Below, one piece after another: positions 1 through 11,252 of a DNA stretch of 64,000 nt; position 1 is the stretch's first letter; each line of letters opens with the position of its first letter. The notes under the pieces were generated by a model. That model did not search any database. It saw nothing but the letters and a program-made list of their open reading frames with translations, and had not been told where the DNA came from. Source of the DNA: Pegoplata infirma. Lineage: Eukaryota > Arthropoda > Insecta > Diptera > Anthomyiidae. A program made the translations under genes and the position numbers. The stretch is taken from assembly GCA_963921195.1 (NCBI GenBank), contig OY992536.1, positions 289,683,530 through 289,747,529 on the forward strand, in the 5' to 3' direction.

Positions 1-124
1 TAGTTGATATTACAAATTTCCGTATAGGAGCTCTTTTGGTGAAAAAGTTAATTGTATTCACAAATATGGGGGTCAATATTACTATTTGTTTTTTTCTGTG
101 TAGGCAAGCAGTATTTTTTTGTGG

Positions 125-1004
125 GTAACGACTAACAAAAAAGAAAATAAGAATAACTGTTTTCTTAAAACAAAAAAGGTTTGCAGCTTCGATTTGTAAC
201 TGGGATAATAATATTACTGCTGGTGAATAAAAGCTTTTTTCACCAGATGGTAAATATAACGTAACATAATTATTTATCATCAATTTTTTCTTCAAATATT
301 GTTTTTTTTTTTCATCAAAAATTTTTTTTATCAAACACTTTTTTTTAATTTTTTTTTTTTATTAAAATTTTTTTTTATCAAAATTTTTTTTTTATCAAAC
401 ATTTTTTTTCATAATTTTTTTTTATATATATAAATTTATTATTATACCTTTAAACAAAAAAAAAATATATATTAATTTTTTTTCTCATCGAATTCTTTTT
501 TTTTATAAATTTTTTTTTTTTAATATCTATTTTTTTTTTTTCATCAAAAAATTTTTCTTTTCATTTTTGTCTTATTTTTTCATTGAAACTACTTTTTCAC
601 CAAGTCTTAAATTCCGACATAAAAATGTTCCATTTGTTAAACAAATTTCCAAAAAAAACAAGTTAGAGTGTTTAATTCTTCTGTGCCAAATTATTAAATG
701 AAAAAAAATTGCACTTAAGTAATGCATTCATTTACCAAATTTACAGCTCTTTTGGTTTAGACTGCAACTTGCTTTCTACAAACAAATGGATGGATGAATA
801 TAGCTAAATTTTCTTCGAAATGGATCAATAGTATATAAACTAAATGGGGTCCTCGACCGATATTTCAATTCGTTTTGCATGGAATTGCAAATAACATTAT
901 TTTTTCTAAAAAAAACTTTGCTTTGGCAAGTACACCCAAATCTTCCGCTAAATATTATCATGATTTAATGTTTTGGGCTTGAATATAAAATTCGCATTTT
1001 TTGA
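125..1004 (-). mobile_element. HINE-d copy (Helentron-like, T-rich type), degenerate
   Basis: This is a non-autonomous element read on the minus strand. Its right part (about 740-1004) matches the 5' regions of the copies at 34960-35157 and 47830-48010: the GGGGTCCTCGACC block, the TTTGCTTTGGCAAGTACACC block and the terminal AAAATTCGCA. The left part has the CACC...GGTGAA palindromic zone followed by a T-rich (T)nCATCAAA array at about 295-560. Near 655-675 is a decayed ACAAGTTAGAGTGTT, the reverse of the HINE 3' end. No ORF of interest is present. Family assignment rests on resemblance to the other copies and on known Helentron/DINE-1 structure; the exact ends are uncertain. Confidence 0.5.
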
Positions 1005-1008
1005 GTGT

Positions 1009-1888
1009 ACACTCAAAAAAAAAACTGTAACGTTAGCAAAAAAAGCTTGTAAACCTACAAGAACATTTGCTGATTTTGAACCCACAATTTTTTTGCTAAA
1101 GTTAGCAAAAATGTTTTGCCAATAATTAGTTAACTAAATAATTTTTTTTTTTTGAACTTAGTTTATACACATCTGAGGACCCCATTGTGCTCGGACCCGA
1201 TAGGTCCAGACCCCGATGGTTGGGTTCCTTAAAAATCGTCATAGTTTTTGATCCAAAATTTGTGTCCGTTTCGCTCTACCTTGCTTAGTTTTTGAGATAC
1301 GTGATTATAGGGGACCACTAGGGTCTTGAGAATTAAAAACTCGATAACTTCAAAAATATTACTCGGAGAGCTTTTGACTATTTTGCGGTCTTGTTCTACG
1401 TGTTGAGAGCTACAAAAACGCTTTTGGACTTTTTGTTGTGTCGGCAATATTTACCGAGATATGAGCATTTTAAAATTTTCGGGAATGCTAACTTTTTTGG
1501 ATCCAAAGTTAGGGCCCATTAGGGTCCACACATGTGAAGAGGACCGGCGATACTATGGAGAGCCCGAGAACCAAAAATGACCTCCATTTTGCTCTATCTG
1601 GCTTAGTTTCCGAGATAGCGCCATTTTAAGTTTTCTGAAAATAAAAAAAAATTTACCATTTATTTTGCTAATATTAGCAAAAAATCTTGTAAAAATGTAG
1701 TCAACTCAATTTCAAATTTAGCAAAAGAAATTAGTTCAAAGTTTGTTTAAAATTGCTAATGTGCTAAATGAAGTTTACAAGAATTTTTTGCTAACACGCT
1801 AATCTCAACTAAAAATTTGCTAAAAGTTAGCTAACTAGCGTTAGCAAAAAAAAATTAGTAAATCTACTAACGTATTTTTTTGAGTGTA
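1009..1888. mobile_element. MITE with ACACTCAAAA ends and TA duplication
   Basis: The two ends are inverted: ACACTCAAAAAAA at the left and TTTTTTTGAGTGT at the right, each flanked by TA. Just inside both ends are forms of GCTAACGTTAGCAAAA. The 880-bp interior has no coding capacity. A central block (about 1190-1650) with CTTGCTTAGTTTTTGAGA recurs inverted at 2890-3310 and directly at 56027-56710. The TA flanks suggest a Tc1/mariner-type element, which is inference because no transposase is present. The left end sits against another TTTTTTGAGTG, as if two elements met head to head. Confidence 0.55.
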
Positions 1889-3561
1889 TAATTACTTTCT
1901 GAGTAGCAATGTCCATCGTTCCGTCTGTCCATGTGTAACGGTTTAATCACGATTTAGCAAGTTGCAACTTTCAATCGATTGACTTGAAAATTTAAACTTA
2001 AGCATCTTTTGGCCCAAGGACAAAGTTTATTGGAAAAAATGGTCCACGTTTAGATCCCCATACAAACGCCCCCTTTAAATTTGATATTATAATAGGTATC
2101 ACTTTTAAATTAGGCAGGTAATCTTACATTGTGTTACAAATCATTATTACAAGTTTTGAAGGAATCGTAATATTTACATAATTCCCTCAAAATATTTGAT
2201 TAACATTTTATTTTCAAATGTCAAACGTGTACTTTGGTAACCCACTAATCAAATTTAAATACAATTGGACCATTTTTGAACTTAGCCCCCCATAAGAAAA
2301 TTTAGACCGATATTCAGTTAAATCAGTCTATTGGAAACTAAAATAAACCAATTCCACTAAAATTTGGTCTGTGGGTGTTTTCTACACTAATTAAAGATCT
2401 AACTAAAGATAGTCAGATCCCATGTTTGGACTTGGGACCCATTTTTCGGAAAACACTGGTGTATGGTATGATATGGTCGGGCTTGCACTGAAAAAAAAAA
2501 GACATAACTAAAATTGAGGAAAAAATGTCTTTGAAAATTTTTCCTAAAATTTAGTTAAATTTAACAAAAAAATTAGAAATTTTCTTAACTATGAGGAAAA
2601 AGTATAGTTTATTTACTTATAATTAGTTCATAAATTTCTTTAAATAGAGTTCTTTAATATAAGGAAAAAAATCTTACTGCCAAAGAAATTTTCCAAAAAT
2701 CTCAGAAACGTATCTTGATTTGTAAGACATATTTCTTAAAAAACAATTTAGTTCAAGTTTAGTTAAAATTTACTAAAAAAAAACATCATCGTATTTCTTT
2801 TCTTTGAATTGATCAAGTGTACTTCTTAGAATTTAGTTAATTACTTCTGAGAGTTTAGCAAATAACTTCTTAGAATTTAGTTAAAAATTCAAAATGGTGA
2901 TATCTCGAAAACTAAGCGAGATAGAGCAAAACGGATGAAATTTTCAAAAGAAAGACTACAAAGAAAAATATGAAATAGCCTAGCTCTGCATATCTATCGG
3001 GGTCTCAAGACCCTAATTTCTGATCAAAAATTTGAAGATCCCGAGATCTTTACATGCGCATATCTCGGTTAATACCGCCAACACGAGAAAAAGTTCAACG
3101 GCATTTTTGTAGCTCTTGACTCGTAGAAAACTTCCGCAAAATACCCGAAAACCCTCCGATCAATAGTTTTTGAGTTATCCAGTTTTTAAGATTCTCAAGA
3201 CCCTATCAGGCCCCTTTTACCGTATCTCAAAAACTAAGCAAGGTAGAGCGAAACGGACAAAAGTTTTGGGTCAAAATCTACGGGGAAGGACCCAAGAGGT
3301 CTCGAGTAAACAGGGTCTGGACCCAATCTAGTCCTTAAATGTGAATGAACTAAAATGTAATATAATTTTCCCCATTTTCTAGTTAAAATTGGCTTAAAAT
3401 TAAATAACTTTGTTCCTTATTTTTGGGAAAAGTATGAACTAAAACCAAGAAAAAATTTTTGGAGCCAAATCATTCCTTTTTTTTTCTCAAAATTTAATTA
3501 ATTTTCCCAGTTTTTAGTTCACTTTTTTTTTTTGAGTGTGGCTATTACTTTCATACTTGTT
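1889..3561 (+). mobile_element. HINE-g copy, 5' truncated, split by a MITE
   Basis: The left block 1895-2485 closely follows the complete HINE-g at 60748-61523: AGCAATGTCC, GTCCGTCT-type core, CAATTGACTTGAAA and the stretch with AAAACACTGGTGTA. The element resumes after the nested insertion with CTATTACTTTCATACTTGTT, the terminal CTTGTT signature of HINEs. The GTCC microsatellite is reduced to about two units here. There is no ORF. Confidence 0.55.
2486..3538. mobile_element. MITE inserted in HINE-g, CACTGAAAA / TTTTGAGTG ends
   Basis: Terminal inverted repeats are CACTGAAAAAAAAAA and TTTTTTTTTGAGTG. The central part 2890-3310 is an inverted copy of the core of the 1009-1888 MITE, with AAACTAAGC(G/A)AGATAGAGC and the GGGTCTCAAGACCCT-like block. 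The host HINE-g is interrupted between CTTG and GCTATTAC; the flanks allow a 2-bp TG duplication, but this is ambiguous. There is no coding content. Confidence 0.5.
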
Positions 3562-5290
3562 TTTTTTTTAATTAGTTACTTTTGTTTTGCCAACATTTTT
3601 TACCCAAAATTATTATCATTTTTTTACATTTTGGAGGAAATATTTGGCGTTGACTTATTTAATTTTTTTAATTGTTTTACTGAAGTTTTATTCGTTTATT
3701 GATTTTTTCTGTTCACAATTCATGTCAAGCGTTTATGCACCCGGCTGAAATTAGCATCCCAGCAAAAACTGCATTTCTGATTGCACTTCCCATTACATTT
3801 ACACATAAAAGTGCTAAAAGTAATCAGTTTTGACTAAAAGTACTTACAGTCGGTACTTTTTCGTATTAATGTAATAGAAAAAGTAATCACAACGGTAATA
3901 CAGTTTTTGCTGGGATATTTCTGTTATACCCGGGATATTTCGATTTAATTTTATAAGATTTTTTTATTCAAAAGGTACTACGAAATTGTGTCTGCTTAAA
4001 TCTGTTGATTTTCATGAAAAAATTTGTATATTTTTTAGGTAAAATCAGCTGATTTTTCAGCTGCTTAAACAGATTTTTGTGCTGATTTTACAGGGCTAAT
4101 AAAATAATAAAACACCACTAGAGTTTTTTTTTTTTTTGCTAATTGGACAGACATTTATTGTGAGTTTAAAATAGTTCCATATAAAAATAGTTGTGCTATA
4201 TAAAAATTTATAATCCTTGTTAAAAAAAAATTATAAACATGCAATTAAATTATAAACTTATACAGCTGCAATATGCTAAAAATTAATAATGTCTATATTA
4301 CCCACAATTCTGTGTTCTTTGAAATTTTTGGTTGTAATTTATTTTTCGTTTATTTATTTTTTATATTTATTTTTATTTTTTGCTTTAAAACCCCAAAAGT
4401 ATCATAAAATTTTTATTAATTGGCTTTAAAAGTGTGCCATAAATGTTTATTATTAAATTTATTACCTTTATACTATTAGTCAACAAATTCAACAAATAAA
4501 CACATACAAAGAGCAAAGCCAAAGACTGTATTATAAACACACATTAAAAAGAAAATAAAGTGAATTTTTCAAAAGCTCATCCGTCCAAAAAAAAAAAAAT
4601 ATTTTTCTACTTGCGCTAGTCAATAAAAAGTGGGTGTAAGTATATGACAGGAAGATGCTGGTTGGCATGTTTATAATAATTTCAATGGTTTTAATTGAGG
4701 TTTTTAAAAAATTAATATAATTTTTTGTAATTTTTTTTTTTTTTGAGTTTACATGTGTAAGTTTTATAGTGATAAGGTCATATAATTTTATATTTCATGA
4801 ATTAAGATTATAATAAAAATTTGTATATTCAGTTCAAATATATGTCTCACCACTTTTTAATAATCGAATGTTCCAAACTTACCTGAAAAGAAAAAAAAAA
4901 AATATTTAGTTAATAATTTGCTGTTAATATAAGTTGTTAAATGTGTTAGTTTTAAAAATAAGTAAAATTAAATTAAGGAAATCACCATGTCGTATACGTA
5001 ATTTTATTTTAAATGTATACTATTATTCATTATACGCAGAAGAGGATCTAAAATATTATATATGGGAATAATCATACGCTCAAATTATGGTTATTCCTTT
5101 ATTTTAATAGCTGGATCTGTGACTGAATATACGAGTTTTCATGATATACAGCCCGAAGGCCCGTAGATCTTATCCTGCAGCTTCCAGCAAAAAAATTTTC
5201 TCAGATTATGATACACTTTTACGAACGATACAGACGAATGAACATTTTAGATGTATTTTGTTTTAGTATAAATAAATGTCAAATAAAATT
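3562..5290. other. Non-coding AT-rich interval, no gene seen
   Basis: No ORF, RNA gene or recognised domain is visible apart from the small inverted-repeat element at 3758-3914. A few short motifs repeat (AAATCAGCTGATTTT near 4042), and the stretch could be intergenic, intronic or decayed repeat. Confidence 0.5.
3758..3914. mobile_element. 157-bp CCCAGC MITE
   Basis: The ends are a perfect 14-bp inverted repeat, CCCAGCAAAAACTG at the left and CAGTTTTTGCTGGG at the right. The direct flanks are AT on both sides, consistent with a 2-bp TSD. The interior contains CCCATTACATTTACAC, also seen in the related 10259-10682 element. It is non-autonomous. Confidence 0.6.
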
Positions 5291-5600
5291 TGACAAAGTA
5301 TTTTTTGTGTGTAACATAATTATTTTTCAACAAAAATTTTTTTCTTCAATTTTTTTATTTTTTTTTTTTTCATAATATTTTTTTTCTTCAAAATTTTTTT
5401 TAATTAAAATTTCTTTTTTTCATCAAATTTTTTATTACATAAAAATTTTTTTTTTATCAACATTGTTTTTTTTCAACAATTTTATTTTCTTCATCAAAAA
5501 GATTTTTTTATCATGTTTTTTTTTTGCATAAAAAAAAAAATTATCAAGTTTTTTCATTAATTTTTTAATTAAATTTTTTTTCATCAAAAAATCGGCTATA
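5291..5600. repeat. T-rich (T)nCATCAAA degenerate array, HINE-d fragment
   Basis: A run of degenerate units of about 14-18 bp with the form TTTTTTTTCATCAAAA, preceded by TAACATAATTATTTTTCAAC as in the HINE-d copies at 33780 and 16060. The rest of the element is not recognisable here, so this is a fragment or a decayed copy. Confidence 0.5.
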
Positions 5601-5739
5601 ATTTTTAAATATTCCCAAAAATGTAATTTGTTCTTATTTAAAAATTCTTAAAAATCTGATGCAGTGGAAAAGTTTCGAGACCGGATTTGTGACCAGGAGA
5701 ATAATTGTTATCATGTGGTTAAGGGTTCGCATCAAGTTT

Positions 5740-6790
5740 TTATACCCTCCAACCACAGTATGGGGGTATACTCACTTTGTCATTCCGTGTGTAACGCATC
5801 GAAATATCGGTCCAGGACCCCATAAAATATATATTTTATTGATCAGTGATCGATTCTAAGACGTTCTAGCGATGTCCGTCCGTCCGTCCGTCCGTCCGTC
5901 TGTCCGTCTGTAGAGGACACGGTACAGTCCAAAATAAAAGAGCTAGACACGATACACTGGACACAGTCCACTGTTGCCAACTATTTTTAACCAAAAACCT
6001 CTAAATTTCACGAAAAAGCGCTAGAAACCGACAAAAATAAATTTTGCGAGGAAAATTTTAAATTCTCCCGCTAAATCACGAAAAAAAAGCGCTGAAAAAA
6101 AGCGCTGGCATTTTTGATTGACAAAATAGAAAAATTAAAAAAAAAAACTCCAAATTATATTTTCCACAAAAATTTACTTTTCACTAAAAACGCGCAAGAA
6201 ACCGCCGAAAAAAATTTAGCGGGAAAATATAAAATTCTCTAGCTAAGTTACAAAAAAAGCGCTAAAATTCGACAAACTTGGCGTTTTCAATTGAAAAAAA
6301 AAAAGAAAAATTGGAAAAAAGCCTCTAAATTTTTCCCACTAAATTCAAACAAAAAGCGCTATAGCACCGTGTAGCCCCCGCTAAAGCACCGTTCCCGTTA
6401 AAACGAATTTTTCCCCGCTAAATTCTAACAAAAATCGCTAGATCACGCAGGAAAACCTCAAACTTGGCAACGGTGATACAGTCCAAAATAAGAGAGCTAG
6501 ACTTAGGCAAGAATATATCTTATATTCCTAGGCAGGCTTAGTTCGGAAATGGGCAAAATCGGACCAAGGGGAAAAAGTTCCCCATTGGAGAACTAAACCA
6601 TCCTAAGAAAAACCCATTTTTTCAGGTATTTTTTGTACTTTTTCAAAATCGCAAGGGGAAGGTGCCTCCTAACGTCTCCTACCAACCCGCTCCCCAAAAA
6701 AAACACGCCTCTGGATTTTTTTCATATTGTTTCTTACATTTTGGAGGGTATAAAAGATTCGGCATAGCCGAATGTAACTTTCTCACTTGT
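5740..6790 (+). mobile_element. HINE-b copy split by a small hAT-like element
   Basis: The 5' end is a hairpin, TATACCCTCC...CAGTATGGGGGTATA, followed by CATTCCGTGTGTAACGCATC, the CCAGGACCCCATAAA block and a (GTCC)n/(GTCT)n core at 5873-5912. The 3' end has GGAGGGTATAAAAGATTCGG, then a short hairpin with AGCCGAAT, and CTCACTTGTT. This layout (subterminal hairpins, microsatellite core, CTTGTT end, no terminal inverted repeats) is that of DINE-1/Helentron-associated elements. The phrase ACAGTCCAAAATAA(A/G)AGAGC occurs twice, on either side of the nested element. Confidence 0.65.
5969..6475. mobile_element. 507-bp hAT-like MITE with GCGCT motif array
   Basis: The termini are CACTGTTGCCAA and TTGGCAACGGTG, inverted with one mismatch. 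They are flanked by ACACAGTC (5961-5968) and ATACAGTC (6476-6483), an 8-bp duplication with one difference. An 8-bp TSD and C(A)nTGTTGCCA-type ends suit the hAT superfamily. The interior repeats AAAAAGCGCT and CGCTAAAT at irregular spacing on both strands, probably subterminal transposase-binding motifs. No ORF is present. Confidence 0.6.
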
Positions 6791-6859
6791 TTTTTTTTTT
6801 CAAATGATTAGTACTCTTTAAAAAAAAAAAATTGCTAAACTACTTAAAAAGCCTCGAAT

Positions 6860-7155
6860 TCCCATTTCACCAGTTTTTCACAGTTTTCCTCGTTTTTTAT
6901 CAAAAAATTTTCGATCGAAATTTACATTTTTTTTTTGTAATTTTACAAATTTCCAAAGTTTTTTTTACAAAAAAAAATCTAGTAAATTCCTTGTAGGTTT
7001 TATTGCTCCAAAAAAGTTGTAAATTTAATTTTTACTAGAAATTCTCGTAAAATAGGAGATGGCAAAAAATCTAGTAAAGTGACGAAACCTCCTTGTAAGT
7101 TTTATCATGTAAAAAATTTTAAATTTACGATTTAATTGGTAAAAAGCTTGTAAGA
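6860..7155. repeat. Repeat E fragment (TTTTACGAGAATTCCTAG family)
   Basis: The block shares phrases with copies at 26502-26988, 33225-33555, 37346-37768, 43250-43440 and 45620-46008: ATCAAAAAATTTTCGATCGA, TCTAGTAAATT, CTTGTAAGTTTTAT and AAAATAGGAG. The intact copy at 26502-26988 shows it to be a MITE with CACTCAAAA ends. This copy has lost clear ends and adjoins the repeat at 7156. Confidence 0.5.
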
Positions 7156-7385
7156 TTACACAGTGATATAAAATCGAACTTTCCGAGTCGGAATAGGATG
7201 AAACCAAAACCAAAAAAAGTTGACATTTTACAGAACAAAACTCTTAAAGAGTTTTTTAGTTCAGCGCTAGTTTATTTTTTGAACGCATTTAATATTGGCG
7301 ATTTTAAAACATTTAAAATTTTTGTGTAATAAACATAAACTACCTTAGGGGCCCCTGGTAGTGCCCTTATGGGACATGTGGGGTC
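7156..7385. repeat. Repeat pair with 60077-60295 (CACAGTG terminus)
   Basis: The sequence beginning ACACAGTGATATAAAATCG is repeated with substitutions at 60075-60295 (ACACAGTGCTACAAAATCG). Shared landmarks are AAAAGTTGACATTTTACA, CAGCGCTAG and the GGGCCCCTGGTAGTGCCCTT-like block. The second end is not recognisable in either copy, so the superfamily is open. No coding content. Confidence 0.5.
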
Positions 7386-7979
7386 CAGCGTCTAAATTTA
7401 AGCTCAAAATTACGTTAGATATAACTGGTATGAATTTCGCTGCAATCGGTACCGTACCTACTTACTGAATAACCAAATTATAATTCACTGTGAACCGTTG
7501 CGTATGATTGTTATTTAAAGGTAATTTCAATATTAAGCCTACGTCTTATACAGTTTTTAAGCAATTACACTATGATAGTCGAAAAAATAGTGCTGGTAAA
7601 GCTCGTATTCGCGATTTAAAATTGTAAAGCTTAAGTACTACAAAAATGTAATTTTTATGCCTTTATCCCAAAGTTTTTAAATATAAATTTAAAAAATGCA
7701 TCGTGTTTTATTGCGAAAAAAAAAATTCCGCGAAAAAAAATCCGCGAAAAAACATTTTTTTTAGAAAAATTTTGTGTCTGTAATGTATTGTATTCTACAC
7801 ATTTTGATAAATTAATAGCAAAAAAAAAAATGAAAAAAAAATTCGCGAAAAAAATTTATCGCAGATAATTTTTTTTTTGTATATTCAAATTGAATAGACT
7901 CTATTATAAACTCTATATAATAATTTAATAGAGTTTAGATGATAAAAATTCAGCAGTTGTCTAAATAATATAACATGAG

Positions 7980-8828
7980 ATGGAGAAAAATCAGGAAATA
8001 GCATACCTTGACGCCAAACTTATTCGGAGGAAAAACTCAATAATTTTTGACTGGTACGCTAAAGAGACTTCGTCTGGAAGGATTATGAATTTTCACGCAA
8101 CCCAACCAAAGAATCAAATTATCAATACAGCCAAAAATCTAATATCAAGAATTTTCAACATTAGCGATGAACTTTTCCATACAAAAAACAAAAACACCAT
8201 ATTTAATATACTTAAAAACAACAGCTTTCCTAATAAACTTACATCTACATTAATAGAAGAAACAATAAAACAATTAAAAAATAAAAATAATAATAACCCT
8301 AATAACACAGAAAACGAACCAAAACTTTTTTTCAGTGTTAAATACATCCCTGGCCTTACTGATAATAAAAATATACGAACGTCAATAGAAGCAAATAACA
8401 TAAGCTTTGCTTATAAACCAAATAAAACACTAAGTACAATATTCACAACAATAAAAGCCCCAATAGCAAAAGAACAACAAAACAACATTGTTTATGAATT
8501 ACAGTGCAAAGGGAACAACGAAGAAAACTGCGAACTAATATATATAGGAACAACAAAACGATCACTTGAAACCAGAATGGGAGAGCATATGATGGATATA
8601 CAAAGAAGAAAAGAATCAACAGCATTATCAACACATATTTTAAATACACAGCACAAAATAGATTTTGAGGGGGTACGAATATTAGATAAAATAAGGGGGG
8701 AAAAGAAAAGATATACAGTAGAAAGTCTTAGGATACAGGAAAATATAAAGAGGACGATGAATGTCAAAGAAGACACAAACAACATAAGCGCGAATTATAG
8801 AGTTGCAATTACAAAATCGTTACAGTGA
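7980..8828 (+). CDS. Penelope-like element C-terminal protein: RT end plus GIY-YIG endonuclease, 5' truncated
   Basis: The 282-residue ORF is the C-terminal part of a Penelope-like retroelement polyprotein. Residues 8-60 (YLDAKLIRR..., FDWYAKETSSGR, LNF-like MNFHA) match the thumb-side end of Penelope reverse transcriptases. Residues 100-165 are an Asn/Lys-rich linker. Residues 170-260 form a GIY-YIG endonuclease: VYELQC as strand one, YIG at 188-190, the conserved Arg in the LETRMGEH segment (R199), His219 and the catalytic-type Glu in VESLRIQE (E248). Both cysteines C176 and C184 fit the Cys/His cluster typical of this family. A TAA lies three codons before the ATG, so the catalytic palm with its YxDD box is missing. 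Such 5' truncation is common in reverse-transcribed copies. The chosen ATG is probably fortuitous. The endonuclease itself is open to its stop. A stand-alone host gene is less likely given the Penelope-specific N-terminal block. Confidence 0.85.
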   Translation: MEKNQEIAYLDAKLIRRKNSIIFDWYAKETSSGRIMNFHATQPKNQIINTAKNLISRIFNISDELFHTKNKNTIFNILKNNSFPNKLTSTLIEETIKQLKNKNNNNPNNTENEPKLFFSVKYIPGLTDNKNIRTSIEANNISFAYKPNKTLSTIFTTIKAPIAKEQQNNIVYELQCKGNNEENCELIYIGTTKRSLETRMGEHMMDIQRRKESTALSTHILNTQHKIDFEGVRILDKIRGEKKRYTVESLRIQENIKRTMNVKEDTNNISANYRVAITKSLQ

Positions 8829-9008
8829 TACTTGTTTTGATATGTGTTTAATTTTAAATTTATGTTTCATGTTTTTATGTTTTATGTTACATGTAAATGG
8901 AGAAATTTAATTTAATGTGAAAAGCTCATATTGTAAGTTTAACTGTTTTTAATGTAATTTATTTGTACTTATGTTAATTTATTTATTTTTAAAATTTTAA
9001 ATAGACGC

Positions 9009-9049
9009 TCCCTTGAAAAAGTCGACAAAAAATCGACGAAACGTCGGGA
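9009..9049 (+). ncRNA. Degenerate hammerhead-ribozyme-like motif downstream of the Penelope ORF
   Basis: About 180 bp after the stop codon is a compact motif: TCCC (9009-9012), TTGAAAAA, a stem GTCGA (9021-9025) / TCGAC (9033-9037) closing a CAAAAAA loop, GAAA (9038-9041), C, GTC (9043-9045) and GGGA (9046-9049), which pairs with TCCC. The order stem I, core, stem II, GAAA, NUH, stem I is that of type I hammerhead ribozymes, which are known in Penelope-like elements with GAAACGTC signatures. The CUGANGA box is degenerate here, so activity is doubtful. Confidence 0.45.
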
Positions 9050-10258
9050 AAACTGTAATAAAAAACTGCTTTTTATTTACAATAATTAAACTTTAGGCCT
9101 TATTAGCTTGAATAAATAATACAAAATTTAATATAACAAAAATAGTTTTTTTTTACTTAAAAATAAAAAAGAAAATGAATCTCGAATTTCGCTAATTCGC
9201 TAACTTTAAAAAAACTGATATTACAATTTATTTAGTGTACTCGAACTAGCATTACCAGATAGATGGCTGTCGTAAATTCAAATCAAACTCAAAATATTTC
9301 TATTAAACCAATTTTTTCACAAAAATAAAGATTTTTCGCGGACAAAAAATATTTTTCGTGAAAAAAATGCACGGTGTTATGGTTTTTATGTTAGTTTAGC
9401 AGACTTGAATGGTTTTAAATTTATAAATTATCGCAAAAGCTTAAGCATATCGTTTTTATTGTACTTGAGCATCAAAATTTTAAATCGCGATTATCGCGAA
9501 TACGAGCGCTAACTTCGAAAAACGACTAGCACCATTGAATTCAACGTACTCGAATTAACTTTTCCAGTAGGGTGCCCAGCTTGATAAAAAATGCCTGCGA
9601 ATTTTGTTCTCTTGCCCAAAACATTAAATCATGATAATGTTTGCGGAAGATTTGGGTGTACTTGCCAAAGCAAAGTTTTGTTTAGAAAAAATAGTGTTAT
9701 ATCATTTTGCTATTTCATGCAAAACGAATTGAAATATCGAGGACCCCATTAAAAAACCAAAAGAGCTGTACATTTCGTAAGTGAGTGCAAAAATAAGTGC
9801 AAAAAAGTGTTTTTCATTTTGGAGAATATAAAATATTCGGCACCAACGGATATAACACTCTCACTTGTTTTATGTACATTAAGTGTTTATAAACCGGTTA
9901 ACCGGTTAACCGAAAAACCAGTTTATTGCCAAATTTTCGGTTTTTTTGCAAACCGGTTAACCGGAATTGGAAATTTCCGGTGCACCGAAAACCGGTTTTT
10001 TTATGTCGGTTAACCGGTTTTTTAAATACATTCAAATCGGAATATTTTTGCAAATAATAAGGATTTTCACTTATTTTTTATGATATTTTCCAAATTTTGT
10101 AAAAAACACTTTGAAAATCCGTGAGAGAGAAAGTCTAAAATATTTTTTGTCTTCAATAAACAATTTTCCAAGTAGGAAATTTATTCAGAATCTGGTACAT
10201 ATTTCAATTACTCACTGTTGTAAGCGTTGTTTTGACACTTCATTGAAATTTTAATAAG

Positions 10259-10682
10259 CCCAGCAAAAACTTGCATTACCAAGTAATGAAATGTGTAATG
10301 GGAAATTCAAAAGTTATAACAACTTCTGATTCGAATTACCTTTCCCATTACATTTACAAGCAAATGTGCCAAATGTAATGATTACCAAACCAATATTAAT
10401 AACTAATTACATATATACTTATAGGTAATGAAAAAATTATTTAAAAAAAAAAAATTAAAAAATAAAAAAATATTTAATTTTATTTTGTTTTTATTCAAAA
10501 TAATGTACAGTGAGTCAAAAAGTGAAAATCTAGTTCTGAAATTTTTTTATTTTAATTTAATGACTTATGTTAGTTATTATTAAGTCCTTATTTTACATTT
10601 CAAAATAATGCTAAAAGTAATTTTCTGTCATTACTAAGTAATTAGAATGGTAATGATGTGTCATTACCAAGTTTTTGCTGGG
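10259..10682. mobile_element. 424-bp CCCAGC MITE
   Basis: Perfect 15-bp terminal inverted repeats, CCCAGCAAAAACTTG and CAAGTTTTTGCTGGG, with AG directly flanking both ends (2-bp TSD). The subterminal zones repeat the ATTACC / GGTAAT word (CATTACCAAGTAATG at the left, TCATTACCAAG at the right). It is a longer relative of the 3758-3914 element and has no coding content. Confidence 0.6.
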
Positions 10683-11252
10683 AGTGAGTGTTAACCATAT
10701 ACTAAAATTCCTGTTAATGGATAAAATGTCAATAAAAGAACACCAAAAAACCGGTACTGCAATTTACAACGAATTGATGTGTTTTTTTTTTTTTTTCAAA
10801 TAAACCCAATAAAAATTAAATTAAAGCTTCGGTGAATATGGGAAAATAAATCACAGTATTTAAATACCGCTATTTTTAGAGGGTAACAGTTGCCAACTTT
10901 GCAAGAAGAAACAAATATGTTAACATAAGTAATATTCTCTTCCCGAGTAAAAAAGATTATATATGTTTATATTTAATTATATAAAGACATCATATATATT
11001 CATATAGAATTTGATGCGAAAAATGAGTCGATAAAACCATATAAAGTTGCATTAAATTTGATATAATTTGATGTGATTTTAATATAATTTTATATGATTT
11101 GATGCGAAAATTGGCCCCTTTTTTAGAAAAATTTATGCAATTATATATAATTAAATAAAAAAAATCCAAAAAAAATCCCAAAAAAAAATTATATTAAATT
11201 ATATATAAAGAACTTAGATTTTTTTCATAAATTTTGCATTATATATAATAAC

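Larger units (their letters stand above)
7585..9530. mobile_element. Inverted-repeat element carrying the Penelope remnant
   Basis: The left arm (about 7585-7780) and right arm (about 9300-9530) are inverted relative to each other: GCTCGTATTCGCGAT, ATCGCGATTTAAAATTTT-like and CTTAAG blocks and the CGCGAAAAA runs appear in reverse order at the right. The Penelope-like sequence lies between the arms. Arm ends and TSD could not be fixed. It is probably an older foldback DNA element into which the retroelement inserted. Confidence 0.45.

Noticed and set aside
5873..5912. GTCC repeats as a CRISPR-like or independent microsatellite locus
   Set aside because: Spacers are absent, and the same core occurs at the same place in nearly every HINE copy, so it is part of that element.
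8114..8785. Three minus-strand ORFs with hydrophobic, membrane-like composition (8114-8401, 8443-8649, 8492-8785)
   Set aside because: They lie antisense to the Penelope frame; the Leu/Phe/Ser-rich composition is the mirror of its Lys/Asn/Glu-rich codons.
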